The notes beneath the pieces are model-generated. The model was not told the DNA's origin, searched no databases, and worked only from the letters and a program-made list of their open reading frames with translations. A program made the position numbers and the translations under genes. Of a stretch of 64,000 nucleotides of DNA, positions 17,697 through 26,803 are shown in pieces (position 1 is the first letter of the stretch; every line of letters begins with the position of its first letter). The stretch spans positions 186,001-250,000 of the forward strand of contig NZ_FOFI01000003.1 of the NCBI RefSeq assembly GCF_900110605.1, read 5' to 3'. This DNA comes from Epilithonimonas lactis (GTDB lineage: Bacteria > Bacteroidota > Bacteroidia > Flavobacteriales > Weeksellaceae).

Positions 17697-17704
17697 CAAA
17701 TGTA
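17697..17704 (-). promoter_or_regulatory. Candidate -7 promoter box of the ilv leader (TACATTTG)
   Basis: The minus strand reads TACATTTG, a full TAnnTTTG match, 20 bp upstream of the leader ATG, giving a 5' UTR of about 13 bases. No clear -33 TTG lies 19-21 bp upstream. The remaining DNA to 17934 is AT-rich and holds no recognised gene. Confidence 0.5.
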
Positions 17705-17934
17705 TAAACTAATTCCAATAAACATTGATTTTTTCACAAAAATTTCTTTTTAAAAGTATTGAAAATATATAAAATATTTGATTTTATACGATATTCGTCA
17801 AAACCGAAATCTGAGATAAAGTATTGATTTTCAAGTTTTGAAAGCTAAAAAAAATACGATGCCTAAAATTTTACTTTGAATCCAAAATTTTTGTTTTGAA
17901 TTTTAATTTTTGATGAAATTTTAATCATTAAAAA

Positions 17935-17964
17935 CGAAAAATCCACCGATTGGTGGATTTTTCG
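17935..17964 (-). terminator. Terminator of the Sus-locus MFS gene
   Basis: Arms CGAAAAATCCACC (17935-17947) and GGTGGATTTTTCG (17952-17964) pair perfectly with a GATT loop; the minus strand continues TTTTTAATG. It lies 18 bp after the MFS stop and separates the sugar locus from the ilv operon. Confidence 0.88.
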
Positions 17965-17982
17965 CTTTTACTTATATCAACT

Positions 17983-19311
17983 CTAATTATTTTCTTGAGG
18001 AATCTTATTTTCTCTAATAATAAATACACTAACAGCGCCTAAGAAAAGTAATGCTCCTGCAATGCCTAGCATTGCAATAGAGCTTCCCATCGCAAGATAT
18101 TTAAACAAAATACCTCCCAATATTGCAGCAACAATCTGAGGAAGACAAATAGTTCCATTAAACAAACCCAAATATGCTCCCATGTTATCGCCTTTCAAAG
18201 CATTGGTCAAAAGAGTAAATGGCAAGGCCAACATAGCTGCCCACGCACATCCAATCAATAAATAGGGAATGAAAAGAAGATACTGATTGTGTACAAACAT
18301 TGTGGAAACAAATCCAATTCCGCCTAAAACCAAACTCACAACATATGCCATTTTGTAAGATTTGAACTGTGGAATTACCATTGCCCAAATCACAGAACCA
18401 ATTGCCTGAACCGCAAACACAACACCTACCCAGTTACCCGCTTCCTGATAAGCGGAAGATTTGACATCAGTCGTATTCCAAATAGTTTCCGCAATTCCTC
18501 CATTTGTGTAGGTCCACATATACATAAACGCCCCCCAACTGAAAAACTGAACCAAACCAACAGACCAAAAAGCAGATGGCGCTTTGGCTAGTAATTGGAA
18601 AACATTTGGTGATTTTTTGGTTTCTGATACTTCTTCGATGCCGTGGAATTCCGCATATTCTTTCGGAGGCATTTCCTTCACTTTAAAAATTGTATATAGA
18701 ACACAAAGAATTAGAATCGCAGCTCCAACGTAAAAGGAATATATCACAGAATCCGGCACTACTCCTGCTTCCGCAATATTAGAAATTCCGATATAGGTAA
18801 AAATGATTGGGAACAGATAACCTACCAAACTTCCAGCATTACACAGAAAACTTTGAATAGAATAGGCTTTTCCTTTTTGCTTTTCATTAACCATATCACC
18901 AACCATCATTTTGAATGGTTGCATTGCCATATTGATAGATGTATCCAAGAGCATCAAGGATATAAGTCCAAAAACCATCGCCGCAGAAACAGCTAGTTTG
19001 AAACTTCCTGCATTAGGCAATAGACACATTACGATGACAGAAATGATAGAGCCAATTAACAAATACGGAACTCGTCTTCCAAGTCTATTCCACGTTCTAT
19101 CGCTCATTACACCAACAATTGGCTGGACTAACATTCCCATCAATGGTGGTAAAATCCAAAAGTAACTCAAATTGTGTGGATCTGCTCCTAAGGTTGCAAA
19201 AATCCTGCTGATATTGGCACTTTGCAAAGAATACGCAATTTGAACTCCAAAAAATCCAAAACTGATATTCCATAGTTGAGAGAATGGTAAATCTCTTTTA
19301 TTTAAATTCAT
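17983..19311 (-). CDS. MFS sugar transporter, SLC45/maltose-permease-like
   Basis: The 442-residue protein has 12 predicted membrane segments. The N-terminal half carries RIFATLGADPHNLSYFWILP and VGVMSDRTWNRLGRRVPYLL, a version of the MFS loop 2-3 signature typical of the glycoside/SLC45-type sugar permeases often found in Bacteroidota starch loci. It probably moves maltose or maltodextrins from periplasm to cytoplasm after GH13 and GH97 digestion; this is from context. It is the last gene of the locus, 18 bp after the SnoaL-like gene. Confidence 0.85.
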   Translation of the reverse strand: MNLNKRDLPFSQLWNISFGFFGVQIAYSLQSANISRIFATLGADPHNLSYFWILPPLMGMLVQPIVGVMSDRTWNRLGRRVPYLLIGSIISVIVMCLLPNAGSFKLAVSAAMVFGLISLMLLDTSINMAMQPFKMMVGDMVNEKQKGKAYSIQSFLCNAGSLVGYLFPIIFTYIGISNIAEAGVVPDSVIYSFYVGAAILILCVLYTIFKVKEMPPKEYAEFHGIEEVSETKKSPNVFQLLAKAPSAFWSVGLVQFFSWGAFMYMWTYTNGGIAETIWNTTDVKSSAYQEAGNWVGVVFAVQAIGSVIWAMVIPQFKSYKMAYVVSLVLGGIGFVSTMFVHNQYLLFIPYLLIGCAWAAMLALPFTLLTNALKGDNMGAYLGLFNGTICLPQIVAAILGGILFKYLAMGSSIAMLGIAGALLFLGAVSVFIIRENKIPQENN

Positions 19312-19329
19312 TATTTTAATTGTATTTTT

Positions 19330-19845
19330 TTATTTTAATTTCTGAATCAACGCATCCTCAATTGGTGATTTGATTTTCACTACTTCGTCCACGACTTCAT
19401 TTGGAACCGTTACCGACAGAACATATTGTTTCACTTTCCATTTTCCACCGATTTTTTCGACAACGCCGGAACCTCGGCAGATTTTCATCTGGGTATCAAG
19501 GATTTCATCAAACCAAGCGTAATTTCCGTCTTTGCTGAAATAGATATTTCGTTTTAAAGATTTGAAATTCCAAGTTGTTTTTTTATCGAAAAATGGTTTT
19601 GCCCAATCTTTGAATTCCTTTTTGTTCCATACTTCAGTCGCGTCTGTGCCGATGAAAGTAGATTCTTCCGCAAAGCAATCGAAGTATTTATCGAAATCTG
19701 CATTGGCGGCAAGGGTGTTAAAATCGTCTAATAATTTGTTGATATTCTTCTTCTGAACATTTTCGTAGAAACCTTTTTTCTGGGCAGAAAGTGAACCTGA
19801 AAATATTAAAAACGTGAGGATGAAAAGTGAAACTATTTTTTTCAT
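19330..19845 (-). CDS. Secreted SnoaL-like (NTF2-fold) protein
   Basis: The 171-residue protein has a signal peptide (MKKIVSLFILTFLIFSGSLSAQ) and one NTF2-like domain of the SnoaL type, recognisable from the FDKYFDCFAEESTFIGTDAT and WFDEILDTQMKICRGSGVVE patterns. NTF2-fold proteins range from enzymes to ligand-binding proteins; no catalytic set can be assigned here. It lies 7 bp after the GH13 gene and 18 bp before the MFS gene, so it is co-transcribed with sugar-processing genes, but a role in starch use is only inferred. Confidence 0.75.
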   Translation of the reverse strand: MKKIVSLFILTFLIFSGSLSAQKKGFYENVQKKNINKLLDDFNTLAANADFDKYFDCFAEESTFIGTDATEVWNKKEFKDWAKPFFDKKTTWNFKSLKRNIYFSKDGNYAWFDEILDTQMKICRGSGVVEKIGGKWKVKQYVLSVTVPNEVVDEVVKIKSPIEDALIQKLK

Positions 19846-19852
19846 TTTAATT

Positions 19853-21700
19853 TTATTTAAGTTCTAAAATTAATGAAGATTTTCCAGCGACAGACAAATT
19901 TGTTTTCAAATCAAAATCTTTGTCAGAAAGGATGTCCTTTCCTTTTGTCAAATTATTCAGACCTTCGGAAAAGCGCTTCAACTCCAGGTTTTGAGTTTCC
20001 TTATTATTATTGATAACCACCATTACTCTTTTGTTATCGGTGTAACGGAAATAAACATAGACATTATTATTCGGAATATAATGCAAGGTTTTCCCTTTGT
20101 GAATCGCTTCGTTTCCTTTTCTCCAGTTCAGGATTTTTTTGGTGTAATCGAAGTATTCACTTTGAGACGCCGTTCTACCGGATTTTGTAAAAGCGTTGTT
20201 TTTGTCGCCAGCCCAACCGCCTGGGAAATCCTGACGAATCTCGCCGTCGCCGCCTTTTCCTTTGTCGCCCGCCATTCCGATTTCGGAACCGTAATACAGT
20301 TGTGGAATTCCACGAACGGTCAGGATTAAACTCATCGCCAGTTTGTAATCTGCAACATTTGGATAAGTTTGATTCAATCTGTTCGTATCGTGATTTTCTG
20401 CGAAGACCAAGATATTATTGATGTCGGGATAAAGGAAATCATTCGTAAAATTGCCATAAACTCTTTGCATTCCTGCGTCCCATCCGGGTTCTTCTTTGAA
20501 AGCCTGACCAACAGCATCAAACAATGTAAAATCCATTACAGAAGGCAAATGGGAATTATAACCTTCAATCGCTGCGATTTTGGAATCCTTCTGCCAATAC
20601 GCCATTTGAGCCTGGTCTTGCATCCAAACCTCACCAACGATATTGAATTTCGGATATTCGTCTGTGATGCGTTTTGTCCATTCTGCGATTCCTTTTTTGT
20701 CGTTGTAAGAATACGTGTCAACTCGAAGTCCGTCAAGTCCAGCAAATTCTATCCACCAAATTGCGTTCTGAGCCATATAATTAACAACCATTGGATTACC
20801 TTGATTCATATCCGGCATTGTGGTGTCAAACCAGCCGTCCATACAAGCGGCTTCGTCCACTTTTGCAGCGTTGGTGTCGAATTGTGTGGTCATTCTGTAA
20901 TTGCTTCTCTGGAAACCGTTTTTCCCTTCTTCCCAATAATGAATCCAATCTTTGGAAGGCAAATCCTGAATAATCCAACTTTTTGAACCCCAATGATTGG
21001 TGACATAATCCATCACAAGTTTCATTTTGCGTTTGTGAAGTTCGTCCGCCAGATTTTTGTAATCATCATTGGTTCCGTAACGCGGGTCGATTTTGTAATA
21101 ATCGCTTTGTGCGTAGCCGTGATACGAATAACTTGGTTCGTTATCTTCCAACAAAGGTGTGTTCCAAAGTGTGGTAACGCCCAGTTCGCTAAGATAATCG
21201 AGGTTTTTTACAATTCCGGCAATATCGCCGCCGTGACGGCCGCCCGTTTTTGTTCTGTCAGATTTCTCGGCTGTGTCTGGCGTGTTGTCATTCTTCGGAT
21301 TTCCGTTGGCGAAACGGTCCGGCATTACCAGATACATTACGTCTGACGAAGTGTAAGAATCTCTGTTGGCAGAATTCTGTTGTCTTTGTTTGAATTCGTA
21401 ATCGATGGTTTTGACGGTTTTGTTTCCGTTTTTGAAATTCAGTTTTGTTTTTCCGGGCTGAATTCCGCTTGTGTCGATGGTTACGAAAAGGTAGTTGGGA
21501 TTTTCAACTTTTTTGACTTCTTTGATTTTGATGCCGTTGGAGAATTCTGGTTGAAGGTTGTTGATGTCTTTTCCGTACACCAAAAGCTGAAGTTCCGGAT
21601 TCTTCATTCCGCTCCACCAGAATGCGGGTTCTACTTTCTGAACCTGAGAATAGAAAATGGAGGAAAGGATGATTGAAGAAAATGTGATTATTTTTTTCAT
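19853..21700 (-). CDS. susA: Secreted GH13 alpha-amylase family enzyme (SusA/neopullulanase-like)
   Basis: The protein has 615 residues from the ATG at 21700 (MKKIITFSSIILSSIFYSQV, a signal peptide); an ATG twelve codons earlier lacks this feature. An N-terminal beta-sandwich (EPAFWWSGMKNPELQLLVYG) of the cyclomaltodextrinase type is followed by the TIM barrel with the GH13 nucleophile region GLRVDTYSYN, acid/base GEVW and FAENHDTNR, then a C-terminal sandwich domain. It should hydrolyse alpha-1,4 bonds of starch fragments in the periplasm, like SusA. Symbol is by analogy with the Bacteroides Sus system. Confidence 0.88.
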   Translation of the reverse strand: MKKIITFSSIILSSIFYSQVQKVEPAFWWSGMKNPELQLLVYGKDINNLQPEFSNGIKIKEVKKVENPNYLFVTIDTSGIQPGKTKLNFKNGNKTVKTIDYEFKQRQQNSANRDSYTSSDVMYLVMPDRFANGNPKNDNTPDTAEKSDRTKTGGRHGGDIAGIVKNLDYLSELGVTTLWNTPLLEDNEPSYSYHGYAQSDYYKIDPRYGTNDDYKNLADELHKRKMKLVMDYVTNHWGSKSWIIQDLPSKDWIHYWEEGKNGFQRSNYRMTTQFDTNAAKVDEAACMDGWFDTTMPDMNQGNPMVVNYMAQNAIWWIEFAGLDGLRVDTYSYNDKKGIAEWTKRITDEYPKFNIVGEVWMQDQAQMAYWQKDSKIAAIEGYNSHLPSVMDFTLFDAVGQAFKEEPGWDAGMQRVYGNFTNDFLYPDINNILVFAENHDTNRLNQTYPNVADYKLAMSLILTVRGIPQLYYGSEIGMAGDKGKGGDGEIRQDFPGGWAGDKNNAFTKSGRTASQSEYFDYTKKILNWRKGNEAIHKGKTLHYIPNNNVYVYFRYTDNKRVMVVINNNKETQNLELKRFSEGLNNLTKGKDILSDKDFDLKTNLSVAGKSSLILELK

Positions 21701-21772
21701 AAAATAATTTTTAAGGTCTATATTAAATTTAAACAAAATTCAGATACTATTGAAAATTAAATTATTACAAAT

Positions 21773-22768
21773 TTAAATTACAGAGACATCTGCTGTTTTT
21801 GCGATTTTGTTGGCGAGCCAACTGACGTAGAATAATTGGAAGCTGTGATAAATCATTACCGGCAGTAAAAACAAAACTTTCTGCTCATCCGGAATTCCTA
21901 AAACCAAGAGGAATAAACTTCCGTGAACCAATGATTTCTTTGAACCACAGAATGTAGTCGTGATGACATCTTTTGGTTTGAAGTTCAGTTTCTCGGCAAT
22001 GAATTTCAAAATGTAATAGGTAGCGAAAAACAAAAAGACAACGCTTAAAGCCAAAGCAACAAAAACAAATGAAGGCACAGAAACGAAGATGTTTTCTATA
22101 AATGCTGTTGAAAAACTTTCGTAAACAATCAATAAAATTATCAGTCTGTCGAATTCTGAAATGACATTTGCATATTTGGTTACCCATTTTTTGAAGATTG
22201 GATTAAGCAAAATTCCTAAGATAATTGGGAGCAAAACTTTCAATAATAGTTGCTGGATGATTTCAGATTGATTGCCACCTTCTCCATTAGATGTCAAGAA
22301 AAAGCTCATTAAAAGTGGCGTCATCGCGATTCCGATAATTCCAGAAATCGATGCATTGAAAATCGCTGAAGTGACGTTTCCTTTTGCAATGGAAACCATA
22401 ACGACCGATGATGAAACTGTGGAAGGTAAACTTGCCAAAAAGAATACAGAAAGCCAGATGTTGTAATACGATGTGTCTTTTAAAAACGGATAAAACATTA
22501 GCGCCAACAACGGAAAAATAATGAAAGTTCCCGATTGAATCAGCAAATGTAGTTTCCAGTTGGAGACGTCTTTTACAACTTCTTTTAGATTAAGTTTGAG
22601 TCCGTAAAGCAGAAAAATTCCTGCGATTCCCCAATCTATGAATCCGGCCAGATTGAAATACTGGTTGTAGGATTCGTGGAAGGGAATGACTTTCGCCAAT
22701 AGGACCATTCCTATCAATAGGAAAAGAAAAATGTTTTGTTTGTTGAAAAGTTTGGAAATCCAATTCAT
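21773..22768 (-). CDS. Bile acid:sodium symporter family protein
   Basis: The protein has 331 residues from the ATG at 22768 (MNWISKLFNKQNIFLFLLIG), preferred because an upstream ATG at 22828 would put its start inside a terminator hairpin. It has nine or ten hydrophobic segments and the SBF pattern GIFLLYGLKLNLKE, LPSTVSSSVVM, and FCGSKKSLVHGSLF. The family moves organic anions with sodium, but the bacterial YfeH-like branch has no settled substrate. Its place inside the starch locus, 72 bp before GH13, is unusual. Confidence 0.85.
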   Translation of the reverse strand: MNWISKLFNKQNIFLFLLIGMVLLAKVIPFHESYNQYFNLAGFIDWGIAGIFLLYGLKLNLKEVVKDVSNWKLHLLIQSGTFIIFPLLALMFYPFLKDTSYYNIWLSVFFLASLPSTVSSSVVMVSIAKGNVTSAIFNASISGIIGIAMTPLLMSFFLTSNGEGGNQSEIIQQLLLKVLLPIILGILLNPIFKKWVTKYANVISEFDRLIILLIVYESFSTAFIENIFVSVPSFVFVALALSVVFLFFATYYILKFIAEKLNFKPKDVITTTFCGSKKSLVHGSLFLLVLGIPDEQKVLFLLPVMIYHSFQLFYVSWLANKIAKTADVSVI

Positions 22769-22797
22769 ATCAGAGGATTTTGAAAAAAAATTTAAGA

Positions 22798-22834
22798 AAA
22801 ACTTTGTCAAAGCGTTAAACTCTGACAAAGTTTT
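22798..22834 (-). terminator. Terminator after the GH97 gene
   Basis: Arms AAAACTTTGTCA (22798-22809) and TGACAAAGTTTT (22823-22834) pair perfectly; the minus strand continues into a T-rich run. It comes after the structured element that follows GH97 and 30 bp before the symporter ATG, so the symporter-GH13 group would need read-through or its own promoter. Confidence 0.75.
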
Positions 22835-22850
22835 GATTGAAGTAGAAACC

Positions 22851-22941
22851 CATAGCCCCGATTGCAGCGGTTACCCCACAGCAAGCCTTGGGAAAAGCTT
22901 TGGCGCGAGGAGTAATAGCGGAAAGCGGGAAATAGCTCCTA
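22851..22941 (-). ncRNA. 3'-UTR structured repeat element, copy 4 (after GH97)
   Basis: It has the conserved ends CATAGCCCCGATTGCAGCGG and GCGGAAAGCGGGAAATAGCT, with an inner part TTACCCCACAGCAAGCC to GCGCGAGGAGTAA that differs from copies 1 and 2 but closely matches the copy at 46756. It follows the GH97 stop by about 65 bp and precedes a terminator. Confidence 0.62.
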
Positions 22942-23006
22942 AAAAAACTACCCCCGAGTTCCGAACGAGTTCGAAAATCTCGCCTTCAGGGAAGGGGAAT
23001 TTTTTA

Positions 23007-25163
23007 TTATTTTATGGGTTTCAGGGAAATGGCGTAACCACCGCTTCTTACTAAGTGGATTGGAAGTTTGGTCTTGCTGTCCACTGTCTTTTTGTAGATT
23101 TTGTAACTCTGCGGATTGTTGATGTAATCGGCATCTTTACCGTCTTCGTAAACCGTTGCTTCGTACTTTTTGCCTTTGTCAAGAAATGAGAAATCTACGG
23201 TGTAATCTCTTGGATTTTCATCGGTCACACCGCCTACGAACCAGTTTTCGGTTCCTTTTGCTTTACGAGCCGTGTGGATGTAGTCGCCAGGTTCCGCTGA
23301 AAGGATTTTGGTATCGTCCCAATCTGCCGCAACGTCCTTGATGAACTGGAATGCGTCCATATGTTTGGCGTAGTTTTCTGGTAAATCTGCCGCCATTTGA
23401 AGAGGCATATACATCACGACATAAAGTGCCAATTGCTTAGCCAAAGTCGTCTGAACGAAACGCTTGTCGCCTGGGAAATAGTAGTCCAATTTGGTTTGGA
23501 AAATCCCCGGCGTGTAGTCCATAGAACCACCCATCCATCTTGTAAAAGGCAGAATTGTCTGATGGTCTGGCTTGTTTCCGCCGAACGCTTCGTACTCTGT
23601 TCCACGCGCGGCTTCAGCAGAAATATAATTTGGGTAAGTGCGGCTTTCTCCACCCGGACGAACGGATTCGTGGGAGTTGACCATAATTTTGTAGTCGTTT
23701 GCTTTCTCTACAATTCTGTAATAATGGTTGATGGTCCACTGCGAATAATGATGCTCGCCTCTTGGGATGATGTCGCCCACGTAACCTGTTTTCACGGATT
23801 TGTAACCGTATTTGTTCATCGTTTCGAAGGCTTTGTCAGACCATCTTTCGTAGTTTGAAGCGGAACCTGAGGTCTCGTGGTGCATAATCAAATCTACGTT
23901 TTTGGAATGTGCATAGTCATTCAACATCTTCAAATCGAAATCCGGGTAAGGCGTGATGAAGTCGAAAACGAATTCTTTGGAATGTCCAAACCAATCTTCC
24001 CAGCCTGTGTTCCAGCCTTCTATCAACAAGCCTTGGAAACCATTTGCCGAAGCGAAGTCGATGTATTCTTTAACTTTTGTATTGTTCGCGGCGTGTTTTC
24101 CGTTAGGTGTCAATTTAGAAAAATCGGTTTTTCCGATGTGAACATTTTCTGCTGTAGAGTACGCCCACTGGGATTTTCCGATAATCATTTCCCACCAAAC
24201 GCCCATATATTTGGTTGGTTTGATGTAAGATGTGTCTTTGTATTTTGTAGGTTCGTTCAGGTTGAACATCATTTTGGAATCCATTAACACTTCCGCTTTT
24301 GGCGAAACGATGATGGTTCTCCAAGGTGTTGTAGAAGGTGTTTGGATGTAACCTTTTGCACCTTGTCTGTCGGCGGTCAAGTGTGTTTTGAATTTGAAAT
24401 TCTGAGCGTCCACTTCCAAATGAGAAGCCGGATAATCCAGAACTGCCGCCTCGCCAACATTCACGTAAAGAGGTTCTTTGCCTTCTTTTTTCAACATCAA
24501 AGGTGACTGAACTGCATTTTTGATTAAAGTCTGAGAAGCGTTTGAGTCAAAAGCTTTTGGCCATTGCGTTGGAATCTCGGAGATTTTTGTAGTTTGATAT
24601 TGGTATTCCTGAGAATCGTAATCTGCAACAATCCACCAAGCCTTCATATCTGTTGGGAAATCGATTTCGGAATCTTCCTCTCTGATGACGAAATAATTCA
24701 GGTTTTTCTGTTGAGGAAACTCATATCTGAAACCTAGTCCGTCGTTGAACAATCTAAATTTGATAACGATGCTTCTGTCAGACGAAGTTTGGTTAAGAGT
24801 TACCGCCAATTCATTATAATCATTGATGTAATTCTTTTTCTCGCCGAGAATTGGTTGCCAGGTTTCGTTTTTGGAATCTCTTTTTTCGGCAGTTTTTGTA
24901 AAGCCATTATTAAGGTCAAAACTTGCATCTTCCGGCTTGGCAATTTCGGAAGCGAACTTGATGGATGAGTCCTTGAAAAGTCTCAATCCTAATTTGGAAT
25001 CTTCTACAACAACATTTCCATTGTATTTTAAATTATAAAATGGAACGCCGTTCTTCAGTTGAAAATTTGCTTCGAATTTGCCGTCCGGAGACTTCAAACT
25101 TTGGGCATTGATCCCTGTAAACATCATAGAGAGCAGAGCTGCTCCAATGGTGAATTTTTTCAT
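23007..25163 (-). CDS. susB: GH97 alpha-glucosidase (SusB-like)
   Basis: The protein has 718 residues from the ATG at 25163 (MKKFTIGAALLSMMFTGINAQ, a signal peptide). The N-terminal beta-sandwich begins SLKSPDGKFEANFQL; the central barrel has GVWWEMIIG, LIEGWNTGWEDW, LIMHHETSGS and NSHESVRPGGESRTYPN, and the C-terminal domain follows. The glutamates in the HHET and SHES segments fit the inverting, Glu-based GH97 subgroup of SusB rather than the retaining Asp-nucleophile type. It would release glucose from the ends of maltodextrins in the periplasm. It has its own 5' gap downstream of the susF terminator. Confidence 0.9.
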   Translation of the reverse strand: MKKFTIGAALLSMMFTGINAQSLKSPDGKFEANFQLKNGVPFYNLKYNGNVVVEDSKLGLRLFKDSSIKFASEIAKPEDASFDLNNGFTKTAEKRDSKNETWQPILGEKKNYINDYNELAVTLNQTSSDRSIVIKFRLFNDGLGFRYEFPQQKNLNYFVIREEDSEIDFPTDMKAWWIVADYDSQEYQYQTTKISEIPTQWPKAFDSNASQTLIKNAVQSPLMLKKEGKEPLYVNVGEAAVLDYPASHLEVDAQNFKFKTHLTADRQGAKGYIQTPSTTPWRTIIVSPKAEVLMDSKMMFNLNEPTKYKDTSYIKPTKYMGVWWEMIIGKSQWAYSTAENVHIGKTDFSKLTPNGKHAANNTKVKEYIDFASANGFQGLLIEGWNTGWEDWFGHSKEFVFDFITPYPDFDLKMLNDYAHSKNVDLIMHHETSGSASNYERWSDKAFETMNKYGYKSVKTGYVGDIIPRGEHHYSQWTINHYYRIVEKANDYKIMVNSHESVRPGGESRTYPNYISAEAARGTEYEAFGGNKPDHQTILPFTRWMGGSMDYTPGIFQTKLDYYFPGDKRFVQTTLAKQLALYVVMYMPLQMAADLPENYAKHMDAFQFIKDVAADWDDTKILSAEPGDYIHTARKAKGTENWFVGGVTDENPRDYTVDFSFLDKGKKYEATVYEDGKDADYINNPQSYKIYKKTVDSKTKLPIHLVRSGGYAISLKPIK

Positions 25164-25274
25164 TTGATTAAAATTATTTTTTAAGGCCAAATGGAATCGC
25201 TTGGAATCGTTTGCATTTCATACAAATTTGTCGTAGCAATCTCATTTTTTCTAAGGTTTATATATGTTCTACAA

Positions 25275-25307
25275 TATAAAAAAAGTGTTGCAACTAGGCA
25301 ACACTTT
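25275..25307 (-). terminator. Terminator after susF
   Basis: AAAGTGTTGC (25282-25291) and GCAACACTTT (25298-25307) form a perfect 10-bp stem with a 6-base loop; the minus strand continues TTTTTTTATA. It divides the susCDEF unit from the GH97 gene, suggesting two levels of expression. Confidence 0.85.
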
Positions 25308-25329
25308 ATGATAATTACTCAACTAAAAA

Positions 25330-26766
25330 TTAGTTCATTTTTGTGAGTTTGTAAGTTCCTCTTTTCAAATCAACTGTAATGGTGTAAAAACTATCACCAC
25401 CGTTGAATTTAATATTACCGTTGTGATCTTTTGGACCTATAAATCCGGTATTACCAGCTGATGTAATATTACCGTAATCCAAATTGCCCCAAGCCTGTTG
25501 CCCGATAAATTTAAATTCAGCATTATCAGGAATTTGTCTGATCATTTCAAACTTTCCATTTCCAATCGGATTGAATTGTTCTGCAACTTCTGGCTTCCAA
25601 TCTTGTATAGAACCAACAAGATAAAGGTTAGGGATATCCCATTCTGCCGTAGTCGCTGTAACAGTCAAAGATTTAACTCCGAAATCTGCATCAACTACTA
25701 CTTTGTAGATTCCCGCAGCTCCTGTGAATTTCATGTTTTCATGATCTCCAAACTCAACATTCGAGGATACCGTTTTGAAATATCTTTTTTCTGCATCCGT
25801 CGCAGGCAAATCAATACTGTAATTCAAAGGATTCCAATCTGCTTGTCCTAAAAATCTGAAGTTATCTGGCTGTAGATAAGTGTAGATCTCCGAGATATTA
25901 TCGTGCTTGTACAAATTGATTGATCCTGCAGCATCCCATCCAGCAGCTGAAGCAGCTCCTACAAGGAAGAAATTAGGATAATCTACTTGGTAAGGTGTCA
26001 CTTTGAAAGTTACAATTGCAGACTTCAAAACGATAGAACCACCTGTGGAAGTCGTAGAAGCAGTTACTCTAACATCGATATCGTTGGCCTGACTCATCGC
26101 TGCACCAGAGTTTACTACTGCAGTGTTCAGGTCTTTGTTTGTAACCGCCAAAGATTTAACATTGGTCACCTCTCCTAGTGAGGTAAAAGTTGTAGTCCCT
26201 GCTTTCGCTACTTCTACCAAATACTTAACATCGACGCCATAATTAGAATAGTCATTCCAAGTGATTGTCGTTGCAACCGCAGTTTGATCGGCAGAATTAA
26301 GTACCAAAGCACTTCCTGCTGTTGGCGCAGTGATGATCGGTCCCGCAATCGGATAAACAGTAACTGTAAAGTTGATCGCATTCGAAATTTCTGATCCAGA
26401 TTCTACTCTTACATACACTGTCTTTGAAGCATAAGGTGAGAACCCAGCTTGAAGAAGCTTACCATTAAAGTCACCAACTGTAGTAAGAAAAGTGTTTGTT
26501 GAAGCTGTTCCTAAAGTTACTTTGTTTGCAAAATCCTCTGTTGAAGAAAAAACAACTGTGTATTCTGATGCACCAGTTTTGTCCCAAGTTAAAACGAAAG
26601 GATTGTTCTTCATAGTTTCATACAGCACATTGCTTCCTAGAGAAGTGTCATGCAATTTGAAGCTGGCCTCCGGTGTCGTCCAGTCCCTGTCGGCATCATT
26701 ATCACAGGCAGTGATAACGAAAGCCGCAACTAGAGCCACTATAAAATATTTAAATATATTTTTCAT
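25330..26766 (-). CDS. susF: SusF/SusE family outer-membrane lipoprotein
   Basis: The 478-residue lipoprotein has a signal ending in VITAC followed by DNDADRDW, an acidic stretch after the lipid cysteine that favours export to the cell surface in this phylum. An N-terminal SusE-type domain (NNPFVLTWDKTGASEYTVVF) is followed by Ig-like modules and two similar C-terminal domains, beginning near NFFLVGAASAAGWDA and NLYLVGSIQDWKPE, which match the carbohydrate-binding SusE/SusF modules. These bind starch at the surface. It lies 37 bp after susE. Confidence 0.88.
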   Translation of the reverse strand: MKNIFKYFIVALVAAFVITACDNDADRDWTTPEASFKLHDTSLGSNVLYETMKNNPFVLTWDKTGASEYTVVFSSTEDFANKVTLGTASTNTFLTTVGDFNGKLLQAGFSPYASKTVYVRVESGSEISNAINFTVTVYPIAGPIITAPTAGSALVLNSADQTAVATTITWNDYSNYGVDVKYLVEVAKAGTTTFTSLGEVTNVKSLAVTNKDLNTAVVNSGAAMSQANDIDVRVTASTTSTGGSIVLKSAIVTFKVTPYQVDYPNFFLVGAASAAGWDAAGSINLYKHDNISEIYTYLQPDNFRFLGQADWNPLNYSIDLPATDAEKRYFKTVSSNVEFGDHENMKFTGAAGIYKVVVDADFGVKSLTVTATTAEWDIPNLYLVGSIQDWKPEVAEQFNPIGNGKFEMIRQIPDNAEFKFIGQQAWGNLDYGNITSAGNTGFIGPKDHNGNIKFNGGDSFYTITVDLKRGTYKLTKMN

Positions 26767-26803
26767 AAAATGTTAATTATTATTTAATGGAATATTTGTG
26801 AGA

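Noticed and set aside
22769-22828. A 20-codon N-terminal extension of the bile-acid-type symporter
   Set aside because: It would start inside the terminator hairpin at 22798-22834 and adds no useful sequence before a good ATG at 22768.
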